Assembly: GCA_028671895.1 (NCBI GenBank)
Contig: JAPMAC010000196.1
Location: 558,001 to 622,000, forward strand
Length of the DNA stretch: 64,000 bases
DNA from: Oenanthe sinensis
Taxonomy: Eukaryota; Streptophyta; Magnoliopsida; Apiales; Apiaceae
Reading direction: 5' to 3'
In this document: one piece after another, positions 21,685 through 32,959 of the stretch
Numbering within the stretch: the stretch's first letter is position 1
Layout of the letters: each line of letters begins with the position of its first letter
Program-made: the position numbers and the translations under genes
Notes under the pieces: model-generated
What the model saw: the letters and a program-made list of their open reading frames with translations, nothing else
The model's database searches: none
Told to the model about the DNA's origin: nothing

Positions 21685-22865
21685 ATCCATGCTGTCTTCA
21701 TATGCTAGAACTGTGGCTGTTGTTGAACTTTGAACAATAGGTTCTTGTGTGCCTGGCCATTCGTTGACTGGTGCTTCACTTTGAGAAGCAGGTTCTTGTG
21801 TGTCTTGGCCAAAAGAGACATACTTCTTCTTTTTCCTTGAGAATTGCTTGGAACTTGGAGATGCTGAAGATGATTTAGATTTCTTTGTCTCCATTTCTTT
21901 TCTTACTTCTTCAGCCAGTTCCCTCACTCTTTCATAAGATATCTCCTTAATAATTTGCTTAGGTGAATGAGTAGGAGAATCTGAAACTGTTACAGGGACA
22001 TCTTCCTTTGGAGTGACATATGGCCCATCTTTCAAATAATTGTGTTGCCGCTCCTATTCAGCCTTGAGCCAAAGATCAGTTAACTTCCCTAAATTTTTCC
22101 TGCAGACTGTCTTGTCAACAGTAGCCCCCCGTCTTTTTACATCAAGCAACAAATGGCTAAAAATTCTCTTATTCATACAAAAACTAGCTATACTCTGATC
22201 ATTCTAAAAATTTACATTAGGCAACAACTGGCTAAAAATTAGTTAAAGAAATTTAGAAAAATATACAATGTGAGCATTATCATTTATTTTAATAGCCAAC
22301 TGCCTAATTGTTAAAGAAAGAAATTTCAAATTAAGATTATGAGTCAGAGAATACCCAATTTGTTGAGCTAACTGTGGGATGGCATCAAAATTAGTGCATT
22401 TTCCTGTGAAGACCTTTGTAATGCAATCAAAGAAGAAACTCCATTCTCTTCTAAGTTTAGGTCTTGTGAGTCTCCCCAACTTTGACAGGAAAAAACATTG
22501 CCTATAGACCTGAAAAAATCTTTTATTTGTTCATCTCCCAACATGTCATCATACACAACTACTTCTGGAAGATGAAGGGCTTGTCGCCCCACCGCCGGAG
22601 TAATCAAGTGTTTGCCATTGCCGTGAAACGTGATGATAGGTTCTTCATCATCACCTGCATTATTAAACTTTGCAGTCGACCATATTCTTATCATTGTTTG
22701 AGCAGATAAGTTTAATGGTTCCTGTAACGCATAGCCAATGTAACTTTGTTCTAAGAAATTTTGAATAACATGAAAATCTTCAGGTGTATCAGTCTTATTC
22801 AACAGAGAAATATAGTTAGTAGCAGCAAATGTGTAGTTTTGGAAGGTTAAACCTTTGGATGCCAT
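21685..22865 (-). pseudogene. ORF3 of B2, N-terminal portion
   Basis: Starts at 22865 (MASKGLTFQN). The first 165 residues form the conserved ORF3 N-domain, with IWSTAKF, ITFHGNGKHLITPAV and LHLPEV motifs, distantly matching A1 and A3 (FWASAE, FTCKG). A frameshift near 22480 and stops at 22243 follow. The remainder has a Ser/Lys-rich segment with SRKKKKYVSF (about 21840-21810) and two QEP repeats, and is cut at 21685 by A1; it resumes at 7551. The equivalent of SRKKKKYVSF in A1 is ERRKKKVTF, so a basic cluster in this place is shared across families. Confidence 0.8.
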
Positions 22866-23019
22866 TAAAACAACAAAGATTTGCAGGATTAAGCATTTAG
22901 GGTTTATATGAAATGAAAGAGCAAGAGAAGAATAATAGATACAGATGAGTAACTCAAGTGTGTATGTATCTGTGTAATGATATGAATCGTCTGTCGTGAG
23001 ACACGCGCCATATTACAAG

Positions 23020-23285
23020 TTCAATCAGAGAATAGTAATTATGATGTCATAAAATGAAATATAATGTCATAAATATGATCTCGGAGTTTACCACTAAAAC
23101 AGTGTTTATCAAGCATGAAATCAGAGTTTGTATGAGTCAGAGTTTAGTATATACTGTTAGAGTTTACCACATACTATGACAGAGTTTACCATAAACACTG
23201 ATAACTTGTGATCAGAGATTAGATGCTTCAATGATCAGAGTTTACTCCATTTTTCATCAAAGTTTACCACTTACTCTGACATATA
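23020..23285 (-). repeat. B motif array in the B2 pol-ORF3 spacer
   Basis: The plus strand shows TCAGAGAAT, TCAGAGTTT, TTAGAGTTT, ACAGAGTTT and TCAGAGATT, about nine units in 265 non-coding bases. In element sense these read AAACTCTGA, as in the ORFs and opposite to the LTRs. Confidence 0.88.
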
Positions 23286-25069
23286 CTCTAATTGCCTGCT
23301 ACTTGCCATCTCAAGTTGAGCCACTTGTCAGTATTCCTAATTCAGAAACTAGTCTGTTAAATATTGCTTCAGGCAAAGGCTTGGTGAATATATCTGTTAA
23401 TTGTTGATCTGTGGGAACAAAATGTAATTCATTTGTGCCTTCCATGACATGTTCCCTTATGAAGTGATATCTGATACTGATGTGCTTTATCAGGGAATGT
23501 TGAACTGGATTTCTTGTCATTGCAATAGCACTTTGATTATCATAATAAATAGAAATTTTAGAAAAGTTCAAACCATAACCTAACAGTTGATTTTTCATCC
23601 ATAAGATTTGTGCACAGCAGCTTCCTGCAGCTATATATTCAGCCTCTGTTGTAGATGTTGAGATTGATTTTTGTTTCTTGCTGAACCATGACATAATTCT
23701 TCCACCTAGAAATTGACAATTGCCACTTGTGCTTTTCCTGTCAATTTGGCATCCTGCAAAGTCATCATCGGAATAGCCTATTAATTTAAAATCAGACTCT
23801 TTAGGATACCATAAGCCAAGATTAATAGTGCCCTTGAGATATTTGAAAATTCTCTTAACATCAATCAAATAAGGTGCCCTTGGATTTTCCTGAAATCTAC
23901 CACATAGACATGTGGCAAATATAATGTCTAGTCTACTTATAGTCAAATAAAGAAGAGAACCAATCATTCCCCTGTATGCTGTTATATCTACAGGTTCTCC
24001 AGTATCTTGATCAAGCTTTGTTGCAGTAGCCTTAGGAGTTTTAGCAGATGCAGAGTCTTGCATTTGAAATTTTATGAGTAGATTCTTTGTATATTTAGAC
24101 TGATTAATGAAAATACCTTCCTCAGTCTGTTTTACTTGCAACCCTAGAAAATAACTCAATTCTCTCATCATGCTCATTTAATACCTGGACTATATTAACT
24201 TTGAAAATCTTTCACAGAGTTTCTCATTAGTGAAACCAAATATAATAACATCAACATATATTTGTACCAACAATAAATCCTTATCTTGAGTACTATAAAA
24301 CAAGCTTTTATCAATTGTGCCTCTAGTGAAACCACTCTCAAGTAAAAATAAAGCCAAAGTTTCATATCAGGCCCCTGGTACTTGCTTTAGTCAATATAAG
24401 GCTTTATTTAGTCTGTAGACATGATTTGGATATTTTGGATTGACAAAGCCAGGTGGTTGTTCAACATAAACTTCTTCTTCAAGTTCTGTATTTAAAAATG
24501 CACTTTTAACATCCATCTAGTAGACCTTGAATTTCTTATATGCAGTATAAGCAAGAAAAATTCTGATGCCTCAAGTCTAGCTACAGGTGCATAGGTTTCA
24601 TCATAATCAATCCCTTCTTGTTGAGAATAATCTTTGGCTACCAATCTTGTTTTATTTCTTGTAATGATTCCATCAGAGTCTGTCTTGTTTCTAAACACCC
24701 ATTTTGTGCCTATAATAGATATGTTTTTTGGCCTTAGAACTAGGGTCCAAACTTCATTCCTTTCAAAATTATTCATTTTTTCCTGCATTGCAGTAACCCA
24801 ATTTGCATCCTTCAAAGCATCTTCAACCTTTTTTGGTTCTGTTTGAGAAAGAAAACCATGAAATCGACATTCATTCTGAGTAGTTTTTCTTGTCTTTACT
24901 CCCCTTTCTAGATCACCAATAATTAAATCAGGTGTGTGATCTTTTGTCCATTTTCTTAGATGTGGATGATTTCTTGAACTAGATGCTCCCCCATTATTTG
25001 TGCCTTCATAGAATGATTCTTTTGTAAATTCTGATCCTCCCCCTAAAGATGTGTTTCCATTAGTATTTG

Positions 25070-25400
25070 ATGTCTCAGAGTTTATGTACTCAGAGTTTAA
25101 ATTTTCAGAGATTGAGGTCTCATAGTTTGATTGATCAGAGTTTAGGGTTTCAGAGTTTGTGTTGTTCAGAGTTTGGTCAGACTCTGATATTTTAATAACT
25201 GTGTTTTGATCTCCAATGTCAGTATTTGATTGATGTTACTCCCCCTCAACATGTGCAGAATCTTCAATTTTTATTTCAATCATTTCTGAATCAGAGTTTA
25301 AAGAATCAGAGTTTACTTCACCAGTGTTTGGTTGAACAGAGTTTGGTTCAACAGTGTTTGACTCATCAGAGTTTAGTTCAATGGAGTTTATTTTCTACAG
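25070..25400 (-). repeat. In-frame B motif array in the B2 integrase-RT linker
   Basis: TCAGAGTTT and variants (TCAGAGATT, ACAGTGTTT, ACAGAGTTT) recur about 15 times on the plus strand. In pol sense they give LNSD, SNSV and PNTG-like units. This is the same linker that in family A carries the Ser-Ile-Asp array. Confidence 0.88.
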
Positions 25401-26112
25401 TTCATTCTCAAATTTCAGAGTTTGCTGTGCATCTTTATCTTGTAGTCCAGCTATCTTCCCTTCATCAAAAGAGATATTGATTGATTCCATGTCTATCCTT
25501 GTCCTTAAGTTGAACACTTTGAATGCCCTTGAAGTGGTTTTAGAAGTTGTAGCATAACCAACAAAAATTCCTTCATCTGCTTTAAGTTCAAACTTCTTCA
25601 ATTGTTCAGGATGTGTTTTGAGAATAAAACAATTTCTTCCAAATATGTGAAAGTACTTAACATTTGGCTTTCTTCCCCTCAAAGATTCATATGGAGTCAT
25701 TCCATGTTTTTTTATTAAAGAACAATTCTGAGTAATGCATGCAGTATTCACAGCTTCTGCCCAAAAATAAGTAGGTAGCTCTGCTCCTTCTAGCATTGTT
25801 CTAGTAACTTCTATTAGAGTTCTGTTCTTTCTTTCGACTACACCATTTTGTTGAGGTGTGCCAGGTGCTAAGAATTGTTGAATGATTCCTTTAATTGAGC
25901 AGAATTCCTCCATTGCAGAATTCTTAAACTCTATTCCATTGTCACTCCTTAGATTCCTTACCTTATGTGTTGATCCATTCTCAATCATTGTAATATAATC
26001 AAAAATTATCTCTGCAATTTCATCCTTCTTATGCAAAAAGTACATCTAGGTAAATCTAGTGTAATCATCAACTATCACCAGAGTATATTTCTTCTTTCTA
26101 ATGGACATAATG

Positions 26113-27674
26113 TGTTAGTGTAGGTGCCCTAGAGGCAATACAATGTTTCTTTTAATAGACCTTTATGTCATTTGATTATTCAATAAACGTATTTATTATG
26201 ACTTTAAATACTGCGATATATTTGTTAACATAATAAATGTCCTTAGAATCATGATACACATTGTATAGTTTAGTACATGACTTGAACTTGAGATTATATA
26301 ATAGATCATATTCTTAAATGTCCCTAGTCGAGTATTATTATTATAGGACAATAATAATACATAAATAGACTAGTATGTTGTTTGACTGATAACCACATCT
26401 CATTGGTTATAAGTATGGGGATACTAAAGTCAACACATAGGTACATGCAGGAGTACATGGTACTGGACAGACCCACAGTGAGATTCTTCATGTTTAATAA
26501 AGTCATAAGAAAGACTCACAGTGATAATGGTGTAATGATCCTCTGACTTGAGATCATTATATTTCTATACGAGGATTAATATACTTTAACTACATTAAAA
26601 GTTACCTTTGACCGGGTAATGATAAAAGTGGACATCGGGTATATCATGAGTCGTATGAGAAATATGAATGATAGATAAAGGATTTAACCCTCCTATAATT
26701 AGGAGATATATTATTGGCCTCTTGATTGAGTGAGACTATAAAATGCATGGCCGTGCTCAAATAATGATTTGTTTTCATAGTCTACTCATGGATCAAGTAA
26801 ACCCGGATTAAATGTTGAAGAGGGTAACTAAATACATGCCTCGAGTTTAATCTATAATATATATGGTTAAAGGGATTATATTACACGGAAACATTAATCA
26901 CGAAAGGTTTTATCGAATCACGATTTAATTATTATTTAATTGGGTAGCAATGATGTATTACTAGATACCGCTCATTGTTTATAATTTTATTGGAGAATAA
27001 AATTATTGCTAATTAAATAATAGCCTATAGGGTCACACACATAGAGTACTTTAAGGAATAATTAATTTAAATTATAGATTTAAATTAATTGATGATTATT
27101 TGAATTTTATTATATTAATTAAGTGAGACTTAATTAATTGAAATAATATAAATTCGGATTTGAATTCTGCCATTAATAATTAAGTGTGACTTAGTTATTA
27201 ATTAAATAATAAAATTCGGTTTTATTATTTAATCCTAAACCTACATGGGTTAGGCTTTGCTGTTATGGGTTGCTATTATGGGCCTATTAACCAACCATTC
27301 TAAATAGATAATGTATGGTTAATAGATAAAAAGTTTTTAAGAAAAAACGAACCCTAGCAGCAACAAAGGCAGAGAGAAAAGGCAGAGACAGAATTCGAAA
27401 TCATCAAAGGAGGCTAGTACATTCATTCCGTAATCAAGATCGTGAGACGTTCTTGAAGGTGCTCGTGTGGATACCATAGAAGTGCTTTCGAGAGGAAGAC
27501 ACAAGTCGTGAAAGCTAGGATCTCCGTTGAGTTCGTGTAAGTCAAGACCAGACAAAGGTATGATTCCGTTTCACCATAATATGTCAATCTTATACATGAT
27601 CCTGCGTTAGGGTTCCGAAATTTTTCGTTATATTTACGTTTAATCCGCTGCGTTTTATGCCTCGGAACCCAACA
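26113..27674 (+). mobile_element. C2: solo LTR of family C (1562 bp) in B2 integrase
   Basis: Starts TGTTAGTGTAGG and ends GGAACCCAACA, flanked by TAATG at 26108-26112 and 27675-27679. It interrupts the codons between the integrase finger and catalytic core of B2 pol; the reading resumes on each side. It aligns with the C3 LTRs along its length but is clearly diverged from them. No internal part remains. Confidence 0.95.
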
Positions 27675-28331
27675 TAATGTTGACAGGACCAAATAAATCA
27701 AGATGCAATAGATGAAAAGGTTGATCAATTGAATTTTTAGTTTTGCTCTTGAAAGATGTCTTCTTTTGTTTAGCCTTTTGACATGAATCACAGAGTCCAT
27801 CAGGATGAAATTGAACTTTTGGAAGACCTCTTACTAGATCCTTTTTCACTAATTCATTAATGTTTCCAAAATTCAAGTGACAAAGCTTTTTGTGCCGATT
27901 CCAGCTTTCCAAGGATGATGCCTTTCCAAGTAGGCAAGTTAAGGGACCATTAGAATCAACATCCAAGCTAGCTTCAAATAAATTGTTATTTATGTGACGA
28001 ATAAGAACTATTTTCTCATTTTTATTTCTTTTCACTTCACAATGAGTTCCATGAAATTCCACAGAATAATCTTTGTCTGTCATTTGACTCACACTTAGCA
28101 GATTATGTTTGAGTCCTTCAACCAGAGCTACATTTTCAATGATGACATTTCCAATCATAATGTTGCCATATCTCAGTGTTCTTCCTATGTTGCCATCTCC
28201 ATAAGATACTGTTGGGTCAGCCTTCTCCTCAAACTCTGAAAGCAGGGATTTATTTCCAGTCATATATGCAGAACATCAACTATCAATCACTAGGATGTTT
28301 TTCCTGTTTCCTTGCAATCAGTAAATGAAAT

Positions 28332-30589
28332 TTAATTAGTAGATTTGGGGACCCAAACTAGTTTGGGTCCTTTCTTTTGAAATTTGTTAACTTTTGCACC
28401 AGAAGTACTTTTATCAGAGTTTGTGTTAACAGAGTTTACATGATCAGAGTTTGCATTCGCAGAGTTTGTACTGTCAGAGTTTACACTCCTTTTATCAGAC
28501 TTTATCACATATATTTGCTTGACGGTATGTTTTGAAGAAATATTTATTTGAGGAAATGGTTCATAAAAATTATAATACAAACTATGATATTCTTTGCATG
28601 TATAAATGGAATGCCACAAACTACCGCAATGAAAACATAGATTTTGTGGTCTATATCTAGTTTGTTTTCTAGCCTCAAAACTAGGTCTTTCAGGTTCCTT
28701 CTTTTTATTTTATTTGCAGTCAATTGTAAGGTGATTTGAATTACCAAAAGTAAAACAGGTTTTTCTAGGAGCATCAGGGATATTCATGTAGTTATTCTCC
28801 TTAATAATTCCTACTTTGCATTCCTATTTCTTTTCACCTTTTTAGGTTTGTTTTTATTGGTGATTGCCTTCAACTTTTCTTTAAGTTGCTTCTGTGAAAG
28901 TAACCCTATGTTCACCTTTTTATTTTTTGACACATTATTATTTTTAGAGCATTCACTAGCAGTTTTCTTGTCATTACTAGCTCTAACAAATTTCACAGGT
29001 TTATTCAATATTCATTTTATGTGTGATTTAGTGTGTTTATCTTTGTCAGATTCATAACCTAGGGCAGAAGTCCAATTCTTATTAGAAAGCATTTGTTGGA
29101 CTCTCTTTCGAGAGTTTGTCCAAACTCTGAAAGTTTCTTTCTCTTTAGCTATCTCAGATTTTAGATATTCAACTTGAATTTTAAATTGAGTTTGCATGTG
29201 AATAGCATTATCAAAGTCTTTCTTAATGTTTAACATGTCAGAATTTTCAGATTCAAGAATTTTATTTCTAGCAGATAGAGTTTGTATCTCAGATTTTAAT
29301 CTTTCATTTTCCAAAGTCTGTGATTTAAAACTAACAAGCAAAGATCTAGGAAAAGACTTTTGTTCACAGATATTTTCAGTTTGAAAGTTAAAGACAGAGT
29401 CTGGTATCTTATTAGAGTTTAGAGCATCAATGTTTGCCATGAGTGCATAATTTGTTTCCTCTTCAGAATCTGAGGAATCCATCCAATCCTTCTTTGATGT
29501 GATTAGAGCTTTTCCTGATTCCTTACTTCTGCATTCAGCAGTAAAGTGCCCCATCTTGTTACACTGTTAACACATAACTTTTGATTTTTCAACAGTATTT
29601 GATTTCCCATCTCTATCTTCTCTTTTCTTGAACCTATCTTTCTTGTCTGAATCTCCATGCTTCTTCTGAAAATTTGCTTGCTTCTTGTACTTTATGTATT
29701 TCATCTTTTTAAAGCCTTTAACAATCATATCAATCATCTCCATCATATCAGAGTCTATGGAGTCATCAGAATTTGTTTCAAACTCTGATTCATTGCTTTC
29801 CTGGACCATTATTTCTTTCCCTTTCCTTGTTGAAGCCTTAAGGACTTTTTCTTTTGGTTCTTCAATTTTGGCTTCAACATTCAAAGCAATAGATCTTGCC
29901 TTGCTGCTTTTTCTATTTCTTCTTTGCTGTAACTCCAAGTCATGAGTTTTCAATTTTCCATAGACCTCATCTAAAGACATCTCATCTAAATCAATCATGT
30001 CTCTTATCAAAGATGTTTGCAGATCTCATTCTTCTGGAAGAGCCCTTAGAAACTTGGTGTTAGAATCTTCATTATCATACACCTTATCCACCAAAGCCAA
30101 GTTGTTTAATAGAGTTAGAAATCTGTCATAGATATCTGTGAGGGATTCATTCTGTTTTACTTCAAAGTATTCATATTCCTGAATTAACACAAATCTTCTA
30201 TTTTTCTTAATTTCCCTGGTTCCTTGACATTGAACCTCCAGTGCATCCCAAATTTATTTTGCTGTTTTGCATGCTATTACATTGTTGGACATTACAGATT
30301 CAAGACTGCTATGCAATATGTTCCTTACCTTGGCATCTTTGAGGACTTCTTGCTTTTCTTCATTGGTTCATTCTTTCTTGTCCTTCAGTGTATAATGTTC
30401 AGGAACTTGTCTTTCTTCTATAATAGTTGCTGGCACCAATTTTGTTGGAAGATACTAGCCTTCTTTGATTCTATCCAGATAATCAGGGTTTATTGCCTCC
30501 AGGAACATTAACATCTTCACCCTCCATGTAGGGTACTCATCTTTCTTCAAGATTGGAATTCTTATGCTCTAATACTTGTTTCCAGACAT
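28332..30589 (-). pseudogene. gag: gag of B2
   Basis: Starts at 30589 (MSGNKY then stop). Capsid part up to about 29900 (IWDALEVQCQG, YEYFEVKQNESLTDIYDRF). First knuckle C-stop-QCNKMGHFTAEC (about 29575-29535) has an in-frame stop inside it. A coiled-coil/acidic stretch (29450-29050) follows, then a Lys-rich part, a second knuckle with one Cys changed to Phe (CFTFGNSNHLTIDC, about 28765-28725), a third intact knuckle CFHCGSLWHSIYTC (about 28640-28598), and the Asn-Ser-Asp array (28500-28400) before the end WVPKSTN at 28332. Four or more stops in all. Three knuckle positions is one more than the two seen in family A. Confidence 0.87.
28400..28500 (-). repeat. In-frame AAACTCTGA array at the end of B2 gag
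   Basis: Six TCAGAGTTT-type units on the plus strand in 100 bases; in sense they read NSD, NSA, NSV units. It is the gag counterpart of the Ser-Ile-Asp array in A1, though it lies after the last knuckle rather than before it. Confidence 0.88.
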
Positions 30590-30620
30590 GATTTTATGAT
30601 CTAACAGTTGAATTTAACTT

Positions 30621-30635
30621 CCTGCTCTGATACTA
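30621..30635 (-). other. Primer binding site of B2
   Basis: The minus strand reads TAGTATCAGAGCAGG, one change from the iMet-type TGGTATCAGAGC, two bases inside the 5' LTR end. Confidence 0.88.
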
Positions 30636-30637
30636 AT

Positions 30638-31157
30638 TGTTTGCCTAGAAAGATAGTCTATTATAGAAGGGGGTTGAATGTAATAGTACCTAATAATCGA
30701 ATATGAACACAAGTATGTAAAAAGAATCACATTTTTGTATTGATAATAATGAATGGAATACAAAACTCTCTCAAGAAATTATTTGTTCTCAAGAGCTGCT
30801 AGCTTATGAAAAATAAGACTTGTAAAGATACAAGTAAGTTAACCTATGTCTGTGTTTATTAGACACAGTTACAATTCAATTACAAATCAGATTAAGAAAA
30901 GAACGGCTTTAAATAAGAAAATAGACTTGCATTAGGATTCCTTCCCACTATCCTAATCAAACTCTGATTTGATTGCTTCCTTCACAAACTCTGAAGTGTA
31001 AACTCTGTCGGTTGATTATTCTCTATTAGAGTAAACTCTGATTGAATATTCTCTAATAGAGTAAACTCTGATCGACAACTTCTTTATTCTCTGATGACGT
31101 TAGCATAAACTCTGATTGGTATTATCTTGACAGTCATCAGTGTCTGCATTCCTAACA
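30638..31157 (-). repeat. 5' LTR of B2 (520 bp)
   Basis: The plus strand starts TGTTTGCCTAGAAAG and ends GCATTCCTAACA, followed by the target duplication TATAA (31158-31162). It is close to the 3' LTR 4076-4609, with scattered substitutions and small gaps. The TATA region has lost 2 bases compared with the 3' LTR (TTTATTAGACAC near 30856). Confidence 0.94.
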
Positions 31158-32073
31158 TATAAAAAATAAGAATATAAAATTATAGAACATGATTGGATAT
31201 TAGTGTTCTATTTTTGTGTTTTATATTTTATGTGTTATGTAATTTTTTATAATTATTTTTTCTGTTTTATATTTTTTATAATTTTAGTAATCTTTTATAA
31301 TTATTTGTAAATTAAATTTTTATAAAATATAAAATAATATACATAAAAATTCACAAAATATCGAATTCCAAAATATTCTTAGAAACCTTATAATTTGTTT
31401 ATAATCTAATTAAATTTGAGATGAGTTTAAATTATTATTTACTATGTCATCAGAGTTTAAGCAAGTTTTTCAATTTTTTTTATCATTTACAATATGTATA
31501 TATATAATTAATATGTACATATTTAATCAAGTAAATTTATTATATTTGAAATGTTCAACCAAAATTGAATTCATCAAAATTGAATTTCAGTGTCTAAAAT
31601 CAAATGTTCAGTCGGGTTGAAACTAAAATTTTAGTTCTTTCAAATTATTTTTTTTAAGACAAACTTGATCGAGAAATATACAATTAGAATGAGAGAAATG
31701 CTTCAATTCTCAAATTATTTCCTAAAAAGGTTTTTAAATAACACTTGTGTAATTTTAATTAGTTGTCAAAATAATAAATGAGATGAACCCTTCATACATT
31801 CACATTAATATATAAATTAAAAATTTCCATTCTGACATGCTACTACTGTCACATCATTTTAAAAATATTTTGAGAACGTTTTTTTAGATCTCGAGCATTA
31901 CTCTTAAAACAATTTTCATTCGATTTACAAACCTCAGGAATATACAAAATAAAAGAAATAATTTTTTTTTAATTTAACATTCATGAATAAATTTGATGGG
32001 TGGGCGAACAAAGTAGGTGCAACAAATTTCTTTGTTATTGTAGTTCATAATATAAATTTTAAAGAATAAATAA
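31158..32073. other. A/T-rich host-like region without recognisable genes
   Basis: Continues the sequence at 3664-4075 beyond the B2 insertion. No long frame, no LTR signature. One isolated TCAGAGTTT occurs near 31450. The last 13 bases (AAAGAATAAATAA, 32061-32073) are repeated at 32667-32679 around the LINE fragment. Confidence 0.6.
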
Positions 32074-32666
32074 GCTCAAATTGCCAATTTGCTTCACAAT
32101 GTAGGAATTGTATAGTGGGGTTACAAGTATGGGAACTGTGCTACAAAGATGGAAACCACCTAACGAAGACGGCTTTAAAGTGAATGTGGATGCCTCTATG
32201 TTTGTAGGACAGATTCATTCTCCATAGGCATGGTTCTTCGAGATTTCGAGGGAAGGTTTATAGAAGGGAGAAATCATTGTTTGCCAAAACCTGACTCTGT
32301 GTTTGAAGCTGAAGCTTTGGGAGTATGTGAAACGCTTTCTTGGATTAAAATGAAAGCAATTTACCGAGCTGTGGTTGAAACAGATTCCCTTGTTACGGTA
32401 CAAACGTTAAAAAGAAGTATTGAAATTAACTTAAGGTAGGACATGTTCTACAAAGTTGTTGGTTAAGTCTTCAAGATAGTGTTGAGATTTCTGTATCTTT
32501 TATTCGAAAACATGCAAATAAGGTGGCTCATGAGCTAGCTAGATTATCTTGTTTGATTAATTGCTCTAATGTTTTTACGTCTCCTCCTACTCAATTGTTG
32601 GAGACTCCTATGAGTGATTCTTTGAATTAATGAAAGTCATTTTCCTTCAAAAAAAAGAAAAAGAAT
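32074..32666 (+). mobile_element. 5'-truncated LINE 3' end with RNase H domain and A-rich tail
   Basis: Reading across frames from about 32150 gives PPNEDGFKVNVDAS, then an open stretch (32230-32439) with GMVLRDFEG, FEAEALGV and VETDSLVTVQTL, then IRKHANKVAHELARLS and a stop near 32627. This is the plant-type RNase H fold (RVT_3) found at the 3' end of many plant L1-like LINEs. It ends in an A-rich tail (32649-32664) and is flanked by the 13-bp direct repeat AAAGAATAAATAA. One stop lies near 32440. A fragment of a host RNase H-like gene is the alternative, but tail plus flanking repeat favour a LINE. Confidence 0.7.
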
Positions 32667-32679
32667 AAAGAATAAATAA

Positions 32680-32959
32680 AACAAAATTTTTATAAATATT
32701 ACCAGTAGATATGATCTCATTATCATTTCTCACCTCAATACGTAATTTAGTTTGTTTTAAACCTATTTACTGAAGTAAATTATTTCAGATCCAAGTATGA
32801 AACTGTCTTGGCCTTGTGGGACACGTGGACAACATGACTATTATTCATGGGTTGTGATATATGTACACCTTAAAGTTATTTATGCACACCCTTTACTTAG
32901 TGCTTGTTTGGTAGCATATGGGTATTCACGTCCATAGGAAGTTATAATATTTGGATATT
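32680..32959. other. Host-like spacer before A2
   Basis: No coding frame seen. It contains GTGCTTGTTTGGTAGC near 32900, a phrase that resembles ends of plant DNA transposons, but no inverted partner could be found. Confidence 0.5.

Larger units (their letters stand above)
23311..28318 (-). pseudogene. pol: pol of B2, split by solo LTR C2
   Basis: Order on the minus strand: protease motif with the Gly codon changed to a stop (IDS-stop-CSAYMTG, about 28290), Gag-pre-integrase finger (HKKLCHLN, CDSC; about 27900-27780), LTR C2 at 27674-26113, the integrase catalytic part (SDNGIEF, VVERKNRT; about 26000-25790), the B-motif linker (25400-25070), reverse transcriptase (from about 24815) and RNase H (STTEAEY, about 23640) ending TKPLPEA and stop at 23311. 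The RT active site reads YVDV instead of YVDD (24258-24247), so the second catalytic Asp is lost. Several further stops exist. Confidence 0.9.
4076..31157 (-). mobile_element. B2: complete family B Sirevirus-like element, split by A1 and a solo LTR
   Basis: Both LTRs are present (3' LTR 4076-4609, 5' LTR 30638-31157), flanked by the 5-bp duplication TATAA at 4071-4075 and 31158-31162. The order on the minus strand is 5' LTR, primer site, gag, pol, ORF3, polypurine tract, 3' LTR. Removing A1 (7552-21684) and the C2 solo LTR leaves about 11.4 kb, in the range of Sirevirus elements. All three ORFs are broken, and reverse transcriptase has lost a catalytic Asp, so it is not autonomous. Confidence 0.93.

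Noticed and set aside
27337..27555. Open frame of 72 codons on the minus strand of C2
   Set aside because: Lies in a solo LTR, matches nothing recognisable and is not kept in the other C LTRs.
31445..31465. A single TCAGAGTTT outside any B element
   Set aside because: One 9-mer in A/T-rich DNA with no neighbours; chance or a trace of old B sequence, not evidence for motif spread into host DNA.
32890..32959. DNA-transposon-like end (GTGCTTGTTTGGTAGC)
   Set aside because: No inverted partner or target duplication found; the resemblance is too short.
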